Shown: one piece after another, positions 1 to 10,123 of the stretch | How positions within the stretch are numbered: the stretch's first letter is position 1 | How the letters are laid out: every line of letters starts with the position of its first letter | Assembly: GCA_029168955.1 (NCBI GenBank) | Contig: JAPDOI010000183.1 | Span: 1,290,446 to 1,354,445 of the forward strand | Direction: 5' to 3' | Source: Aplectana chamaeleonis | Lineage: Eukaryota > Nematoda > Chromadorea > Rhabditida > Cosmocercidae | DNA length: 64,000 bases | Program-made: the position numbers and the translations under genes | The notes under the pieces: generated by a model | Seen by the model: the letters and a program-made list of their open reading frames with translations, nothing else | The model's database searches: none | What the model was told of the DNA's origin: nothing

Positions 1-111
1 TAAGGGTCGATTTTTAGGGTGAAATTTGTTGTTTTGTTTTGTTCATTACGCCACTTGAGGCATACGTCGTACACATGCAAGCACACATAATTAAAAGCAT
101 TAGGAGCACAA

Positions 112-300
112 CTCGGACAGAAAATAGGGCTGACCGCGCGCAACGATAGGACCGGCCGTGGGATCGGCGACGTTCCGACCACACCATTGCGAGCGTTCCG
201 ATCGGTGCACCGCCGCGGTCAGTACGAAAGTGTGCGCGGTCCGAACGCAAATCAGCATCACGGCACTTTGCGTTCGGACCGCGGGCAAATATAATATCAC
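112..300 (+). repeat. Left end: inverted terminal motif plus GCGGTC-rich subterminal block
   Basis: The CTCGGACA terminus at 112 is followed by several copies of GACCGC/GCGGTC, including GCGGTCAGTACG near 212, and an inverted pair GCGGTCCGAACGCAAA / TTTGCGTTCGGACCGC at about 237-284. The GCGGTCAGTACG motif recurs as a tandem array at 50.3-50.8 kb and at 55.2-55.3 kb. Confidence 0.5.
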
Positions 301-1080
301 GGCGCCCTTCCGATGGGAGGGGCTCAGAACAGCGCAATTCGCCAGCAGGGGATCCTACAATCATGGTGCCCACTACTGGCTATTTTACAGCATAGAACAG
401 CCAGTAGTGGATATCACGATTGGGGGACCCCAGGCTAGCGTATTGCATAACAAAACACGAAAGTGATATCATACAAATTTATTCCCAAATCAATCACTTG
501 ATGGTACATCAATTAGTAATGAGACAATAATTATGAAACAAACTGTGTTTGTTCACAATAATGGCTAACGGTTATACACAAAAATATGCAACGAAATACA
601 TTACATGATCGAGTTCACAAGTTTCCAAAAAATGACTTCAAATACTTGAATAAAAAAATGAATCGGAAGTATGGGCAATTTGGATGCCAGAATCCGAGAA
701 TAGTGCACGTTGGTGTGATTATAAATGTCAAACATTCGAAAAAACAAGTGAAAATGAATTCTAGTAACCGAAAACGTATACACTCGAACTGCGAATTCCC
801 TTTTTGTGTCACATCCGGTCAAGTGATTCACATTTTGAATGTTATTACTGTAAAATTTTAATCCGCATTCTTTTAATGTGCTTCCACGCTGCTACATGAA
901 AGTTATGTTTCGAGCAACACTGTTTCCCACTATTTCAAATCATCTTTCAAAAATTGTGAACCCGAAAATTAAAACTTTTACAGCGCACAAAACTGAAGTC
1001 ATCAAAACTGAGAACCCAAGTGGTAACTGATCATTGTTCTCCAAGGACACAGATACCCAGACCGCGTTAAAAAATACAGC
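301..1080. other. No gene recognised
   Basis: This is AT-rich sequence with only short chance-length open frames. I see no protein motif, tandem repeat or strong inverted repeat. Confidence 0.5.
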
Positions 1081-1434
1081 TAAGCTCTAGTACATCCCTA
1101 GTGACCTGTTGATTTCAATTATCACCAGCAGCGGAGCGGTGGGCCTCGGTACATTTAGACTCTGTTCCGATACAAGTGAGCTCTCGTTTTCGATTATCAC
1201 AACGCGTAGCGGTGGCTTTTTCGTCGAAAACTTCTTGTCACTTATTGTATATATTTCACCGAGGCCCACCGCTCCGCTGCTGATGATAATCGAAACCGAC
1301 AGGTCACTAGGGGTGTACCAGAGCTTAATTAAATATAACTAGTGATAAGGGGGTTCCGACGAGAAAGCCACCACTACGCGCTGTGATAACCGAAAACATG
1401 AATTCACTTGGAATGAAACGGAGTCTGACTATAA
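1081..1434. repeat. Two interleaved inverted-repeat pairs (foldback element)
   Basis: Arm A (1081-1148) is the reverse complement of 1259-1327; the element starts TAAGCTC and ends GAGCTTA. Arm B (about 1153-1226) is the reverse complement of about 1352-1434. The order A-B-A'-B' means the two pairs interlock instead of nesting. No coding capacity is seen. It is probably two overlapping MITEs or a rearranged one. Confidence 0.7.
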
Positions 1435-1779
1435 GACTGACTGCACATTCGAGATTCCCTACAGCAAAGCGAAATCGATATCATTAAACGAGATAATGGT
1501 AGTAGGTCATGTTATAAGGCTAGTAGAACTTACAAATATCTCAAAACTGGGCATCTACAATACCCGCACTAAGTTTTGTAAAAACGGGAGCATCTGCCAA
1601 ACTTGGCAAAAAAACGTCCGATGCATGTAACTTTTTTAAATAATGATTTTTTTTCGAATTCTGAAAACGCTATCAGATAAAAAAGCTACTTAATTATGCG
1701 ATTTTTAGGACGAAAATCCCTAAATTCGCTTTGTTTTTGAAGCAAATAGTTTTTTCAACCGTTTTTCAAAAGTGGCGAA
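1435..1779. other. No gene recognised
   Basis: AT-rich spacer between foldback elements with no recognisable coding or structural signal. Confidence 0.5.
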
Positions 1780-2125
1780 GCAAAGGCGAAATGCGGGCTG
1801 TATTTGTAATTTTGAGCTGTTTTTGCAAAAGTAATGGAAGAGCAATCTGTAGGCTTTCTTCATAAATTAGGTGTGAATGAGAGAACCTAAAAGTTTGTTT
1901 GGGTTGAGTTTTCGAAAAATTTCAATTGAGAGCCCGGAGATCTCGCAGCAAAACTCCGCCTTTTCATGTAGTTCTCAAGCATGTTTAATGAAGGATTTCG
2001 AGAATTCAAGCAACACAAACCTCGAGATTCTCACCTGCACCTAATTTATGAAGAAAGCATACAGATCGCTCTTCAATGACTCGTGCAAATACTGCTCAAA
2101 ATTTCGCCGCACTTCGCAGCGCACC
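1780..2125. repeat. Foldback element, arms of about 140 bp
   Basis: The left arm (about 1780-1925) and right arm (about 1985-2125) are imperfect reverse complements. The best-conserved core is CTTTCTTCATAAATTAGGTG on the left and its complement on the right. The unmatched centre is about 60 bp. It is a MITE-like, non-coding element. Confidence 0.7.
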
Positions 2126-2154
2126 ACGTTTTTATAAACGATCGCAAAATTAAT

Positions 2155-3015
2155 CTATCAAAAGGGTCTTCCAAGCGAAAAGAGGTTTGGTTGGCGTCAG
2201 AAACGTTCCAACAAAAAGGGAACAATAGGCAAGTAAGATGAGGAGAATCTACAAAGATTGAACAATATTTTCTGAGACTGATTTTCTTGGCCGATACTTC
2301 TTAACAGCGAAAACGAACCGTTGCGGTGTACCACACGCAAGCACTTTGTGGTTCCAAATAGACTCCGATTATGCGAGCAACGATACAAATGTATTTCCTC
2401 TGCTTCCGGGCCTGATTTGTTGTGTGCAATTGCGGACTTGCGTTGTGGGAGCGCGACGCATCGCTTTTGTACGAGCTTCTGCGCTCGCCCCTCACCAGCT
2501 ATTCGTGGCCTGTTTTCTACATTTTCAAGGTTTGTCCTAGTACTTTGATCGTACGAAAGCGATGCGTCGCGCCCTCACGACGCATGTCCGCAATTGCACA
2601 CACTAAATCAGGCCTGGAACCAGAGGGTATTTATGTGAACCTATTAGTTATCATTAGAAGAGAAAACGATGCCAACTTTACCTACACAGACGGCTAGCTC
2701 CAGCTGCTACGAAAAGCGAACTCAAAGTACAGCATCGAATAAGAGTATTTTCTTATAATCTCGTCAACGAATAGAGGCCTTTTTCCCGAAAGACACTAAC
2801 TTTTTCCCCGAAAGACACTAAACTCTTCCTCGTGAAACGCCACAACGGTTTGTTTTTGCTGTTAAGAAGTATCGGCCAAGAAAATCAGTCTCAAAAAATA
2901 TTGTTCAATTTTTTAGACTCTCCTCATCCTACTTGCCTATCGTTCTCTTTTTGTTGGAACGTTTCTGACGCCAACCAAACCTCTTTCGCTTATAAGACCC
3001 CTTTTTGATAGAATT
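2155..3015. mobile_element. Long-armed foldback element with a second internal dyad
   Basis: The outer arms of about 165-170 bp (about 2155-2330 and 2845-3015) are reverse complements; examples are TTCTTGGCCGATACTTCTTA on the left and its complement on the right. Inside, about 2400-2480 pairs with about 2550-2635 around GCGACGCATCGCTTT. No transposase is present. The architecture is that of a non-autonomous foldback/MITE. Confidence 0.7.
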
Positions 3016-3138
3016 GTTCACTCTTTCTTGATATTACGAAGTTATATCTCTGAAAAATCTTCAATATTTTTCCAATAGGACGGATTGATATGATAATCAG
3101 TAAGTAATCAACTTGTTCCGCACGCTACAAGTGACGCG

Positions 3139-3377
3139 CGACTCACTATACGACGTCCTGATGACGTCATAAGATGCTCTATGTACTTTACACGACATCC
3201 TGATGACGTCATCAGATGCCGTGTGTACTTGGCACGACGTCCTGATGACGTCACCAGATGTCCTATGCACTTGGCAAACCTGGTCACGACGTCCTGATAA
3301 TGTTATCGGAAGCCCCATGTGCTTGGCACGACGTCCTGATGACATCATCAGATGCCCCATGCACTTTGATGACGTCA
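3139..3377. repeat. Tandem repeat carrying CRE-type TGACGTCA octamers
   Basis: About five diverged units of roughly 40-60 bp share CACGACGTCCTGATGACGTC, ATCAGATGCC and ACTTGGCACG. Four perfect TGACGTCA palindromes lie at 3162-3169, 3204-3211, 3246-3253 and 3370-3377. TGACGTCA is the consensus site of CREB/ATF bZIP factors. A regulatory role here is inference only; no adjacent promoter is recognised. Confidence 0.65.
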
Positions 3378-3383
3378 TCAGAA

Positions 3384-3830
3384 AGTAACAAACTTGTCAG
3401 TCACTTTCCTTGTCCCTTCCCATCGAAAAAAAACAGCCTGCAACGTGTTTTAGCGATTTGATCTACCGACTGATAATATCACTTGATATGATAAGCAGTA
3501 ATAAGTGAAGAAGTTAATGTTAAACAGTAAGCAACAAACTTGTTAGTCACTTTCCTAGTCCCTTCCCATCGAAAAGTACAGCCTGCATCGTGTTTTAGCG
3601 ATTTGATCTACCAACTGATAATATCACTTGATATGATAAGCAGTAATAAGTGAAGCAGTTAATGTTAAACAGTAAGTAATAAACTTGTTAGTCACTTTCC
3701 TTGTCCCTTCCCATTGAAAAGTACAGCCTACAACGTGTTTTAGCGATTTGATCTACCAACTGATAATATCACATGATATGATAAGCAGTAATAAGTGAAG
3801 TAGTTAATGTTAAACAGTAAGTACTCATTG
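3384..3830 (+). repeat. Three-copy tandem repeat, period about 145 bp
   Basis: Units beginning near 3393, 3539 and 3684 share CTTGTTAGTCACTTTCC, TTTTAGCGATTTGATCTACC and GATATGATAAGCAGTAATAA. Units two and three are the most alike. No coding capacity is seen. Confidence 0.85.
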
Positions 3831-4489
3831 TCTACCTACTCACCAGCCTGCTTATCTATTCACATACCAACTTACCTGCCTGTTCAACTGATCGCCTGCG
3901 ACCATTGGCAGTGACCACTACTAAGGGTGCGTAACGCACGAGGAAGCAGGAAGCGCGAAGGAGGAAGCAGGAACGAGTAACACGCACAACAAGAATTTTT
4001 GATAAGGACTCGCCGATTTAACTTTGTTGGTTTTGAACCGATTTGGCTCAAATTTTCTCAGCATGTGCCTTCTGGACCCTCTCACCTATATCCCGAAGGA
4101 AATCTAGAGAATTTGTTTAGCAGTTTTATTAACTACTTTACAGAATTCTAAGTGATCACAAGTTCCGGGCAAAACCAAGCCTCTCCAGCCGCTTCGCGGC
4201 TGAAGCGGAATTCCTTCAAAAGCAGGGATAGTCGGCCCACAAGTCACATAATTAGGTAGCGATTTCATGTGTGAGTATGACAGCGTTTTCAGTAGTCAAA
4301 AGTCTTCCTTCAAAAAGTTACATGCATCGGACGTTTATTTGCCAAGTGTCCCAGATGCTCCCCCTTTTTACAAAACATATTGCAGCTCTCCCAATCTCGC
4401 CCGTTTTCTCAGCCAATTTTTGTCGATACATTCCACAAAATGATGACTTTTCACTTTGAAAGGCTGGAGTAATCGATCTCGGAATGGAC
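3831..4489. other. No gene recognised
   Basis: This holds a short purine-rich stretch near 3945-3985 (GGAAGCAGGAA-type repeats) and otherwise unremarkable sequence. No protein motif is seen on either strand. Confidence 0.5.
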
Positions 4490-5110
4490 GGAACATTGTT
4501 ATTGAAATAGCACTTTAATTAGCCAAAATGGAAGACACTCTCTAAATATTGAACAATTTGTGAATGTTATAGGTACAATACCGCCGCTATCCAAGGGAAA
4601 AAAATGGGCGACGTGGGCAAAGTGGGCAACTAAAGCGTCTTTCGACAACAACTCGCTACAAAGTGATCCGTTTTCAATTTCGAAAACGCAGAAATGTACA
4701 GCATGTTATGATCTAGCCAATCATGCGAAAATATTTTGGTAAATTTAGGAGGGTCATTATTTTCCGACATAAAATACATTTTCATTTTGATTATGCTAGA
4801 GATCGCGTTTGTTTGCTTTTGATCAAATGAGCTCGTTATCTTGTGATAGTATTATCAAATTTATAACTAGCTCCATCTTAAACAAGCGTTTTCGTGAGTC
4901 AATTCCAATTTCTTCCCATACAGTTAGATAGATTGTGGCGCGGAGAACATTTTCGTCCTTTCGAAATTGAAAACGGATCACTTTGAGGCGAGTTGTGTTC
5001 GAAAGACGCTTCAGTTGCCCACTTTGCCCATTTCGCCCATTTTTTACCCTTGGATAGCAGTGTTATTGTAGTTCTGAAATAAATGGCCTTTAATAGGCAG
5101 TTACAAATGT
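4490..5110. mobile_element. Foldback element, arms of about 150 bp
   Basis: The left arm (about 4570-4740, with CCGCTATCCAAGGG and AAAATGGGCG) is the reverse complement of the right arm (about 4900-5075, with CGCCCATTTT and CCCTTGGATAGC). Weaker outer similarity extends to about 4500 and 5105. The centre has no recognised gene. Confidence 0.65.
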
Positions 5111-5299
5111 GTGTTCTCTTAGATATGCGGCCCATACGAAAAATTGAACTAATCAACTACATGAACCTTGGACAGGTGACGACGCTCGAATACAGAATCA
5201 GAAAATTATTTGTTTTCGAGTAAATCAAAAGGTTTTAGGGAAAGTCCAATGATCCCATTGTTAAAATAAACACCTGCATATTGATTTTTGGATGTTTTT

Positions 5300-5495
5300 T
5301 GCCGTAACTGCAGTTCAACGTCGCAGTGCACGTTATGGTATGTTTACACAAGGTGTTGAGTTGGTCGCAAAACGCTTGGCTCCGGGCGAGATTGAACCAG
5401 CATATTCCCTTTCCGGGGGAGCGCCTTATCGCACTGCACCACCGGAGCCCCAGCGCCGCTCTCACTCAACTGCTCGGTAAATCTTCACCGAAGCA
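5300..5495 (-). mobile_element. tRNA-derived SINE-like copy 1
   Basis: Read on the minus strand it contains an A-box-like TGGTGCAGTGCG and, about 42 nt downstream, a B-box-like GGTTCAATCTC. That is the spacing of an internal RNA polymerase III promoter. The same sequence recurs inverted at 5739-5888 and, diverged, near 48.05-48.16 kb. The family is therefore dispersed, as expected for a SINE. The parental tRNA was not identified. Confidence 0.5.
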
Positions 5496-5619
5496 ATCAT
5501 CCTTTCACCCGCATAACGGGATGAAACAGGAATACCGTCAGAGACTATCTAACAGTCGTAGACCTGCCAAGACGATGCCCTAGTTAAGTCTTACACGATT
5601 TTTGAAAGTACGATTTTGC

Positions 5620-5888
5620 CGTAACTGCGGCTTAGCGTCGCAGTGCACGTTATGGTATGTTTACACAAGGTGTTGAGTTGATCGCAAAACGCTTGGCTCC
5701 GGGCGAGATTGAACCAGCATATTCCCTTTCCGGGGGAGTCGGTGAAGATTTACCGAGCAGTTGAGTGAGAGCGGCGCTGGGGCTCCGGTGGTGCAGTGCG
5801 ATAAGGCGCTCCCCCGGAAAGGGAATATGCTGGTTCAATCTCGCCCGGAGCCAAGCGTTTTGCGATCAACTCAACACCTTGTGTAAAC
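5620..5888. mobile_element. SINE-like copies 2 and 3 forming a perfect 80-bp palindrome
   Basis: 5659-5738 is an exact reverse complement of 5809-5888, with a 70-nt spacer containing the remaining SINE body. The plus-strand half (5739-5888) matches copy 1 inverted; the half at 5620-5738 matches it directly but is truncated. An identical flank (ACCTGCATATTGATTT) occurs just before copy 1 (near 5273) and just after this palindrome (near 5889). The whole cluster may therefore have been inserted or rearranged as one block. Confidence 0.65.
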
Positions 5889-6007
5889 ACCTGCATATTG
5901 ATTTGGATCAAAAAGAGGGGTTTACGAACTCTGGAAATTTGATTAATATGTTATTATGATCCGTTGAAGGGCTGTATTCAGATTATTGATCGATTCGAGA
6001 ATAATGG

Positions 6008-6300
6008 CCTAAAGCCCCTTTCACAGTCTGCCGGACGACGCCGTCCAGCACGTTAAAAGCGAGCCGCAGTGCGAGGGAAGCTGCGGTGAACAACCGTCAG
6101 TACCAACTCTTCAGTACAAAATGTAAGGCGAAAACAACCCGTTCTAAACCGTCATAACTTGATTAGACGTCGTGGCAATGATTTCACCGCACTGAGACGT
6201 CGGTCGGCCGACACCGCAGTGCGGAGTGCACTGACGCCGCAGTCCTATCTTATAACATGCCGGACGGCATCGTCCGGCAGACTGTGAAAGACCCTTTATG
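6008..6300. mobile_element. MITE, family AAAGCCCCTTTCACA, copy 1
   Basis: The terminal inverted repeats start AAAGCCCCTTTCACAGTCTG at 6011 and, on the minus strand, AAAGGGTCTTTCACAGTCTG from about 6298. The interior is GC-rich with CGCCGCAGTGC-type dyads. A second copy lies at 22085-22342. There is no coding capacity. Confidence 0.75.
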
Positions 6301-7194
6301 CACACTCAGATTAAAACAGCCCACTTCCCGCTGGCCAATTCGGGGTAGTCGTCTTCGCGCGGCCCCAATTTTGTGGGCGTGGCACAACGCCCCACTTCCC
6401 GCGGAGAGAGAGGTTTTCCAGTCTTCCCGCGCAGTGTCGGCGGGCAGTCGGCTATTCCTGGGAGTCATCGAACACTCACTCATCGATTCTCACGTTGATA
6501 TCATCATTGCACCACCCGCTAGAGTGGAGCCAATGAACGATTGCTGAGCAGAGAACGCTGTGTTGAGACTCTCTCCGAAACCCGCGCTGTGTGCGACGCT
6601 GGCATTAGGCAGGTGAGCCATTGTCAGTTGATGGCATCTGCGGATGAAAAGACTGCAAGTGCATGTGAGTGTAGTAAGCAACCCTGCGTAAGCTTACTCC
6701 TTACTTGTCAGAAGCAGCTCAAGATGAAGAGCCCAGAAGGGGATTTCTGAAACTTTGTTAGAACAGACCTTTATCTAAAGGGTGATTTTCAAGTGTGCCG
6801 CAAACTGATTTTGGATTGTCTTCTGTCAGTCATCAGATTAGCCGGAACGCGATAGCAGAAGGGCCGCAGAGTGCTTGTTTAACGTGTGCGGGCAGTAAAC
6901 GAAACGGCGCTGCCGACTGCCCGCAACCGAACTATTGGCCTTCCGCAGGAGGGGTTACGGGACGTCGGCTAATGGTAGTGCGGGGAGTGTGCTGTATGTA
7001 TCTGAGCAAGTATTAGCGGCGAAATTGAACTAATAAGCACTACTAAACAGCATTTCATCACAATTATTCAGAAGAAAGAATGAATTCTTGAGTTAATATT
7101 AGTTCTAAACGGACTTACTGTTCCTCCCTATGCTCTTCATTGCACAACAGGCAGAACGACATGAGCTTGCTTCTCTATCCAAAAAGCTTCTCTT
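6301..7194. other. No gene recognised
   Basis: GC-moderate sequence with short open frames on both strands, none with a recognisable motif. A short minus-strand frame at about 7122-7164 (Met-Ser-Phe-Cys-Leu-Leu-Cys...) ends at a good donor, A|GTAAGT, and could belong with the possible exon just upstream on that strand. Confidence 0.4.
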
Positions 7195-7196
7195 CT

Positions 7197-7405
7197 CTAT
7201 CCGACGGCCTCTCGAAATGTAGTGCGCAGAAACTCAACGGGATCATCGTACCGTGGTTCAGCATTTCCTAGAACAATAATCTCACTAGATTCAACTGTTA
7301 AACCGTAACAAAAAACGCATGCCTCGCTTTCTAGTCTTCGATCTGTTCCATCTGATTTTCGCGTCGTCGCTTCGAGCCTTTCCATGCGAACCTTCTCAGA
7401 AATTT
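7197..7405 (-). CDS. Possible exon of an unrecognised gene (Cys-x2-Cys)
   Basis: A 68-codon frame follows a textbook nematode acceptor, TATTTTTCAG, whose AG lies at 7407-7406, and ends at a stop at 7197-7199. The predicted peptide has a basic start (KVRMERLEATTRK), then a CVFC pair and an acidic/aromatic tail (YDDPVEFLRTTF). A second short frame with CLLC, ending at a consensus donor, follows about 35 nt downstream (7164-7122). The paired cysteines suggest a small zinc-binding module, but I recognise no family. The length is within chance expectation, so the acceptor is the main support. Confidence 0.25.
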
Positions 7406-7407
7406 CT

Positions 7408-8629
7408 GAAAAATAGAGCCTATTTAAGTCGCAAACGTCAAGAGCCTATGTTGCAAAAGCAGATTCATCAGTTGGATGTGTTTAAACTGTAGCAACAAGC
7501 ATGAGAGTAGCTTAATACTAAAAAAGCCGATTTGTGAATTCCAGGTCAAGCGTACACACTACGCACATTTTGCACATACATTAAGATGCAAAAGGTTCTT
7601 CTCAACTTAAAGGCAGCAGACACGCTCCAAAACTTTGTTGGGATAACCACTGGGGTCGTATGGCCCCTGGTAGAACGCGCCGTTGGAAGCGTCAAAAACT
7701 AGTCTAAACTACTAAATTTGAGCAATGCAGGTGGAAAATTTTCGTCAACCCCGCCTCTAAATACGAATTCGTCTTGATTGATTCTTCGAATACAGTCACT
7801 TTGGCTGGTTTTTGATGCTTACAATTAGGTAAGCGTTCTAGTACAGGCTGCAGGAGTCTATCGGCTCCGCAATCTCAGTTCTATCGGCTTTTGCACACCT
7901 ACAACGTCGCTCCAAATTTTTTTCTCAAATCCCAAAGCAAGGTACAGTTAATCCGGTTTTTGCTGTTGTGCGTACTCCTGGCTAAGCTCCTCCCACTTTT
8001 CGAAACATTGAAAGAATCCTTAGGAGCCCTTGCACACATCCAACGACAATGCACACCTTATTTCAAACTTCTACGCACTTTTTGCCGCTGTGAACACTCC
8101 TGTCGAAGCCCCGCCCACATTCCGGAACATTGAAAAATTGCCCTCGAAGCCATCACAGACTTCCAGCCCGATTACCCACACTTTTTTCGAATTTCAAAGC
8201 ACTTTTTGCCGCTGAGCGCACTCCTGTCGAAGCCCCGCCCACTTCCGATCACGTTCCTTTCACGCCTTTAAAGCTTCCTCCTTGTTTCCCTCAAAGCTAC
8301 CCACACAACTGAATCCCTACACACCTTCAACAACATTCTGCACATGTCTTCATCAACCGACGGTCAACACCCGTTTTCAATAAGTATTATTGTTATTCTT
8401 GCTAATAACCAGTGTAAAACAAGCAGGTAGCCATAAAAAAGGATGTACACACAGGAGACACAAGGGGAACACAGAAACATACAGTGGAAAAAAAGAAAAA
8501 TAAAGAAAATTATTAAAAAAGCGAGATGACACGGAAACTGCAGCAGAAATAATCGACGATTCAGGCGTGAAGTTGAATGTGTCCTCGCCGCTACACACCA
8601 TGCATTTTCCCTCACGTCTGCGCTCGGTT
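7408..8629. other. No gene; short direct repeat near 8.08-8.24 kb
   Basis: No coding signal was recognised. A roughly 120-bp unit containing GCACTTTTTGCCGCTG and TCCTGTCGAAGCCCCGCCCA occurs at about 8079-8125 and again at 8200-8242, with a weaker relative near 7965-8000. These are tandem repeat remnants. Confidence 0.5.
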
Positions 8630-8875
8630 GGTCCTAAAGTTGCGCGGTTTCTGCCCGCTTTGCAAAGTTGCGCGCGGTCAGAAAGGAAAGAGGTGTGAGC
8701 CGTGAAAAGGGCAAGAGCGGTCGGAACGCTCCCAACTTTTCAGGATCGTACTGACCGCGTTCTTTGCGCGCGGTTAGCCCTATTCTGTTTTTTGCGCGCG
8801 GTTGGAACGTTTCCTGCGCGCGGTCGGTACTAAGGGCGAAAACTTGCGCGCAGTCAAGCCTATTTTCTGTCCGAG
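8630..8875. repeat. Right end: GCGCGGTC-rich subterminal block and inverted terminus
   Basis: At least six GCGCGGT(C/T) motifs (for example TTGCGCGCGGTCAG near 8672 and TGCGCGCGGTCGGTACT near 8813) lead to the terminus at 8875. The last 17 bases are the reverse complement of 112-128. Confidence 0.55.
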
Positions 8876-9698
8876 ACTAAGGACAATACGAACAGGTGCA
8901 ATGAGAAATGATGATTTCTGAGACATAAATGGGGAAGAGAAAACGTAGATATACGGTATTCTACGGCTTCAGTAACTCAGCGGCAAATTTGCGTTTGAAA
9001 CATTCGAGTGTAAGCGGCGATGCCTCAGAGTTCGTGAGCTTTGAGTATATCGAGCCTGCGCAATTGGTAAAGAATCTAGATCGCATAGAGGGTTTGGCCC
9101 TTTGAAAGGTGATCTTATTTCTCCCACCATGAGCGATCGATGGAAGTCAGGTGAGATAAGCATTTTTGCTTTAACTACTCTTCTATTCAGAGTCTTTCGC
9201 GCCATGCATACATTAAAACATTGCTCGTCGGGCTCGGAAGCCATGCCAAAGCACACATTTTTCCTTCGCGCACTAGGCGTTGTAGAGTAGGTGGATATTT
9301 CAATCCTAATAAAGATCTCCCGGAAGAAGCCATTTTGTATTTTCTTTTGAAGCTCTGAATCTTTCTTCTGAGATGGATTGTAAACTGAGGTTCCCGATTG
9401 AACTAGCGGTCGCATTTAGGTTGTATAAGCTAGTAGGAGAGTCGCCTTGTTTCTGGTGGCTGATCCTTTGAAAATTTGAAATGCTCTTTCCAGAGCGTTT
9501 CTTGATAATGTAGCCCAATGTTCCGAAAAATCAAGTTTGTGATCAAAGGGTAAATTCGAGATCCTTCGCTTTGTTGACGCAAACATCTGGTGATTTGATA
9601 TTGTGAATATTCTTGTTTTTGAAAGACCCAAGCCTCATATTAACAGTTTTTGTCGACGACAAACCCAACAACATTGATTGACAATGAGTACTAAGTAC
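8876..9698. other. No gene recognised
   Basis: This lies downstream, on the minus strand, of the carboxylesterase-like first exon, so it could be intron. Open frames of 148 and 71 codons on the minus strand show no carboxylesterase motif (no GESAG, no W-x-G region). I treat them as chance. Confidence 0.45.
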
Positions 9699-9806
9699 CT
9701 TCGATATTCCTCTAATTGATCCAAGAGTCGTATTTACCACAGGATCTTGTGAGTTGACTGCATTGCTGAGAGTGACCAGTGCAGCAACTAAAAGGTAGTT
9801 CCGCAT
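9699..9806 (-). CDS. First coding exon of a secreted carboxylesterase-like protein (partial)
   Basis: The exon encodes 36 residues. First comes a signal peptide (MRNYLLVAALVTLSNAVNS, hydrophobic core at about residues 4-14, small residues before the likely cut). It is followed by DPVVNTTLGSIRGISK, which matches the conserved start of the type-B carboxylesterase/cholinesterase fold (PVV-x-T-x-x-G-x-x-RG). The exon ends in phase 0 at ATCGAAG|GTACTTAG, a usable donor. I chose this Met because the signal peptide and a TATA box lie correctly around it; an upstream in-frame Met gives no signal peptide. No catalytic-serine exon (GESAG) is seen on the minus strand below 9.7 kb. Either the introns are long, or this is a detached first exon. 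Type-B carboxylesterases hydrolyse esters; whether this copy is functional cannot be judged. Confidence 0.5.
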
Positions 9807-9842
9807 GGTTGTGATGCCGAATAGCGACCGTATCCTTTTACG

Positions 9843-9850
9843 ATTATATA
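9843..9850 (-). promoter_or_regulatory. TATA box of the carboxylesterase-like exon
   Basis: TATATAAT on the minus strand ends 36 nt before the start codon. A start site about 25-30 nt downstream would leave a very short leader, as is common for nematode genes. The corresponding site in the upstream duplicate is degraded to AAATATTT. Confidence 0.4.
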
Positions 9851-9957
9851 GCTGCGCTGAAACGGAAGCGCTCAATATCATCAACAGGAACCAAATCAGG
9901 GGCGAAACAATATTTTCAACAATTTGTCCGCTCATTCGACAACATGTTGACGGTGAC

Positions 9958-10123
9958 CAGAGCAGCACCTAAAAGGTGGTTCCACATGGTTGCGAGACCG
10001 AATAGCGATCGTATTCTTCCACAAATATTTAGCTGTGCCAGAATGGAAGCACTCAATACCATCAACTAGAACCGAATCAGGAGTGAAACAACATTTTCAA
10101 TAACAAGTCCGGTTAGTCGACAA
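9958..10123 (-). pseudogene. Diverged tandem duplicate of the carboxylesterase promoter and first exon
   Basis: This block aligns over about 165 bp with 9777-9945, offset by about 180 bp. It includes the leader, the region of the start codon (ATG at 9987-9985) and the upstream sequence. The duplicate reads MWNHLLGAALVTV, like the signal peptide of the neighbouring exon, then diverges and stops without the PVV-x-T segment. The TATA element has decayed. It is probably a broken second promoter and start from a local duplication. Confidence 0.5.

Larger units (their letters stand above)
112..8875. mobile_element. Putative 8.8 kb element bounded by CTCGGACA inverted ends
   Basis: The left end reads CTCGGACAGAAAATAGG followed by a GACCGCGCGC block (112-145). 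The right end, read on the minus strand from 8875 inward, begins with the same 17 bases and then a near-identical GC-rich block. Both ends run into about 150-250 bases rich in GCGCGGTC motifs. The interior is full of other repeats (foldbacks at 1.1, 1.8, 2.2-3.0 and 4.5-5.1 kb, SINE-like copies, a MITE at 6.0 kb) and no transposase was recognised. No target-site duplication is visible. That this is one element rather than two unrelated solo ends is inference; the similar architecture at 50265-55366 supports it. Confidence 0.35.

Noticed and set aside
8969..9415. 148-codon minus-strand frame downstream of the carboxylesterase exon
   Set aside because: No carboxylesterase motif and no supporting splice sites; chance length.
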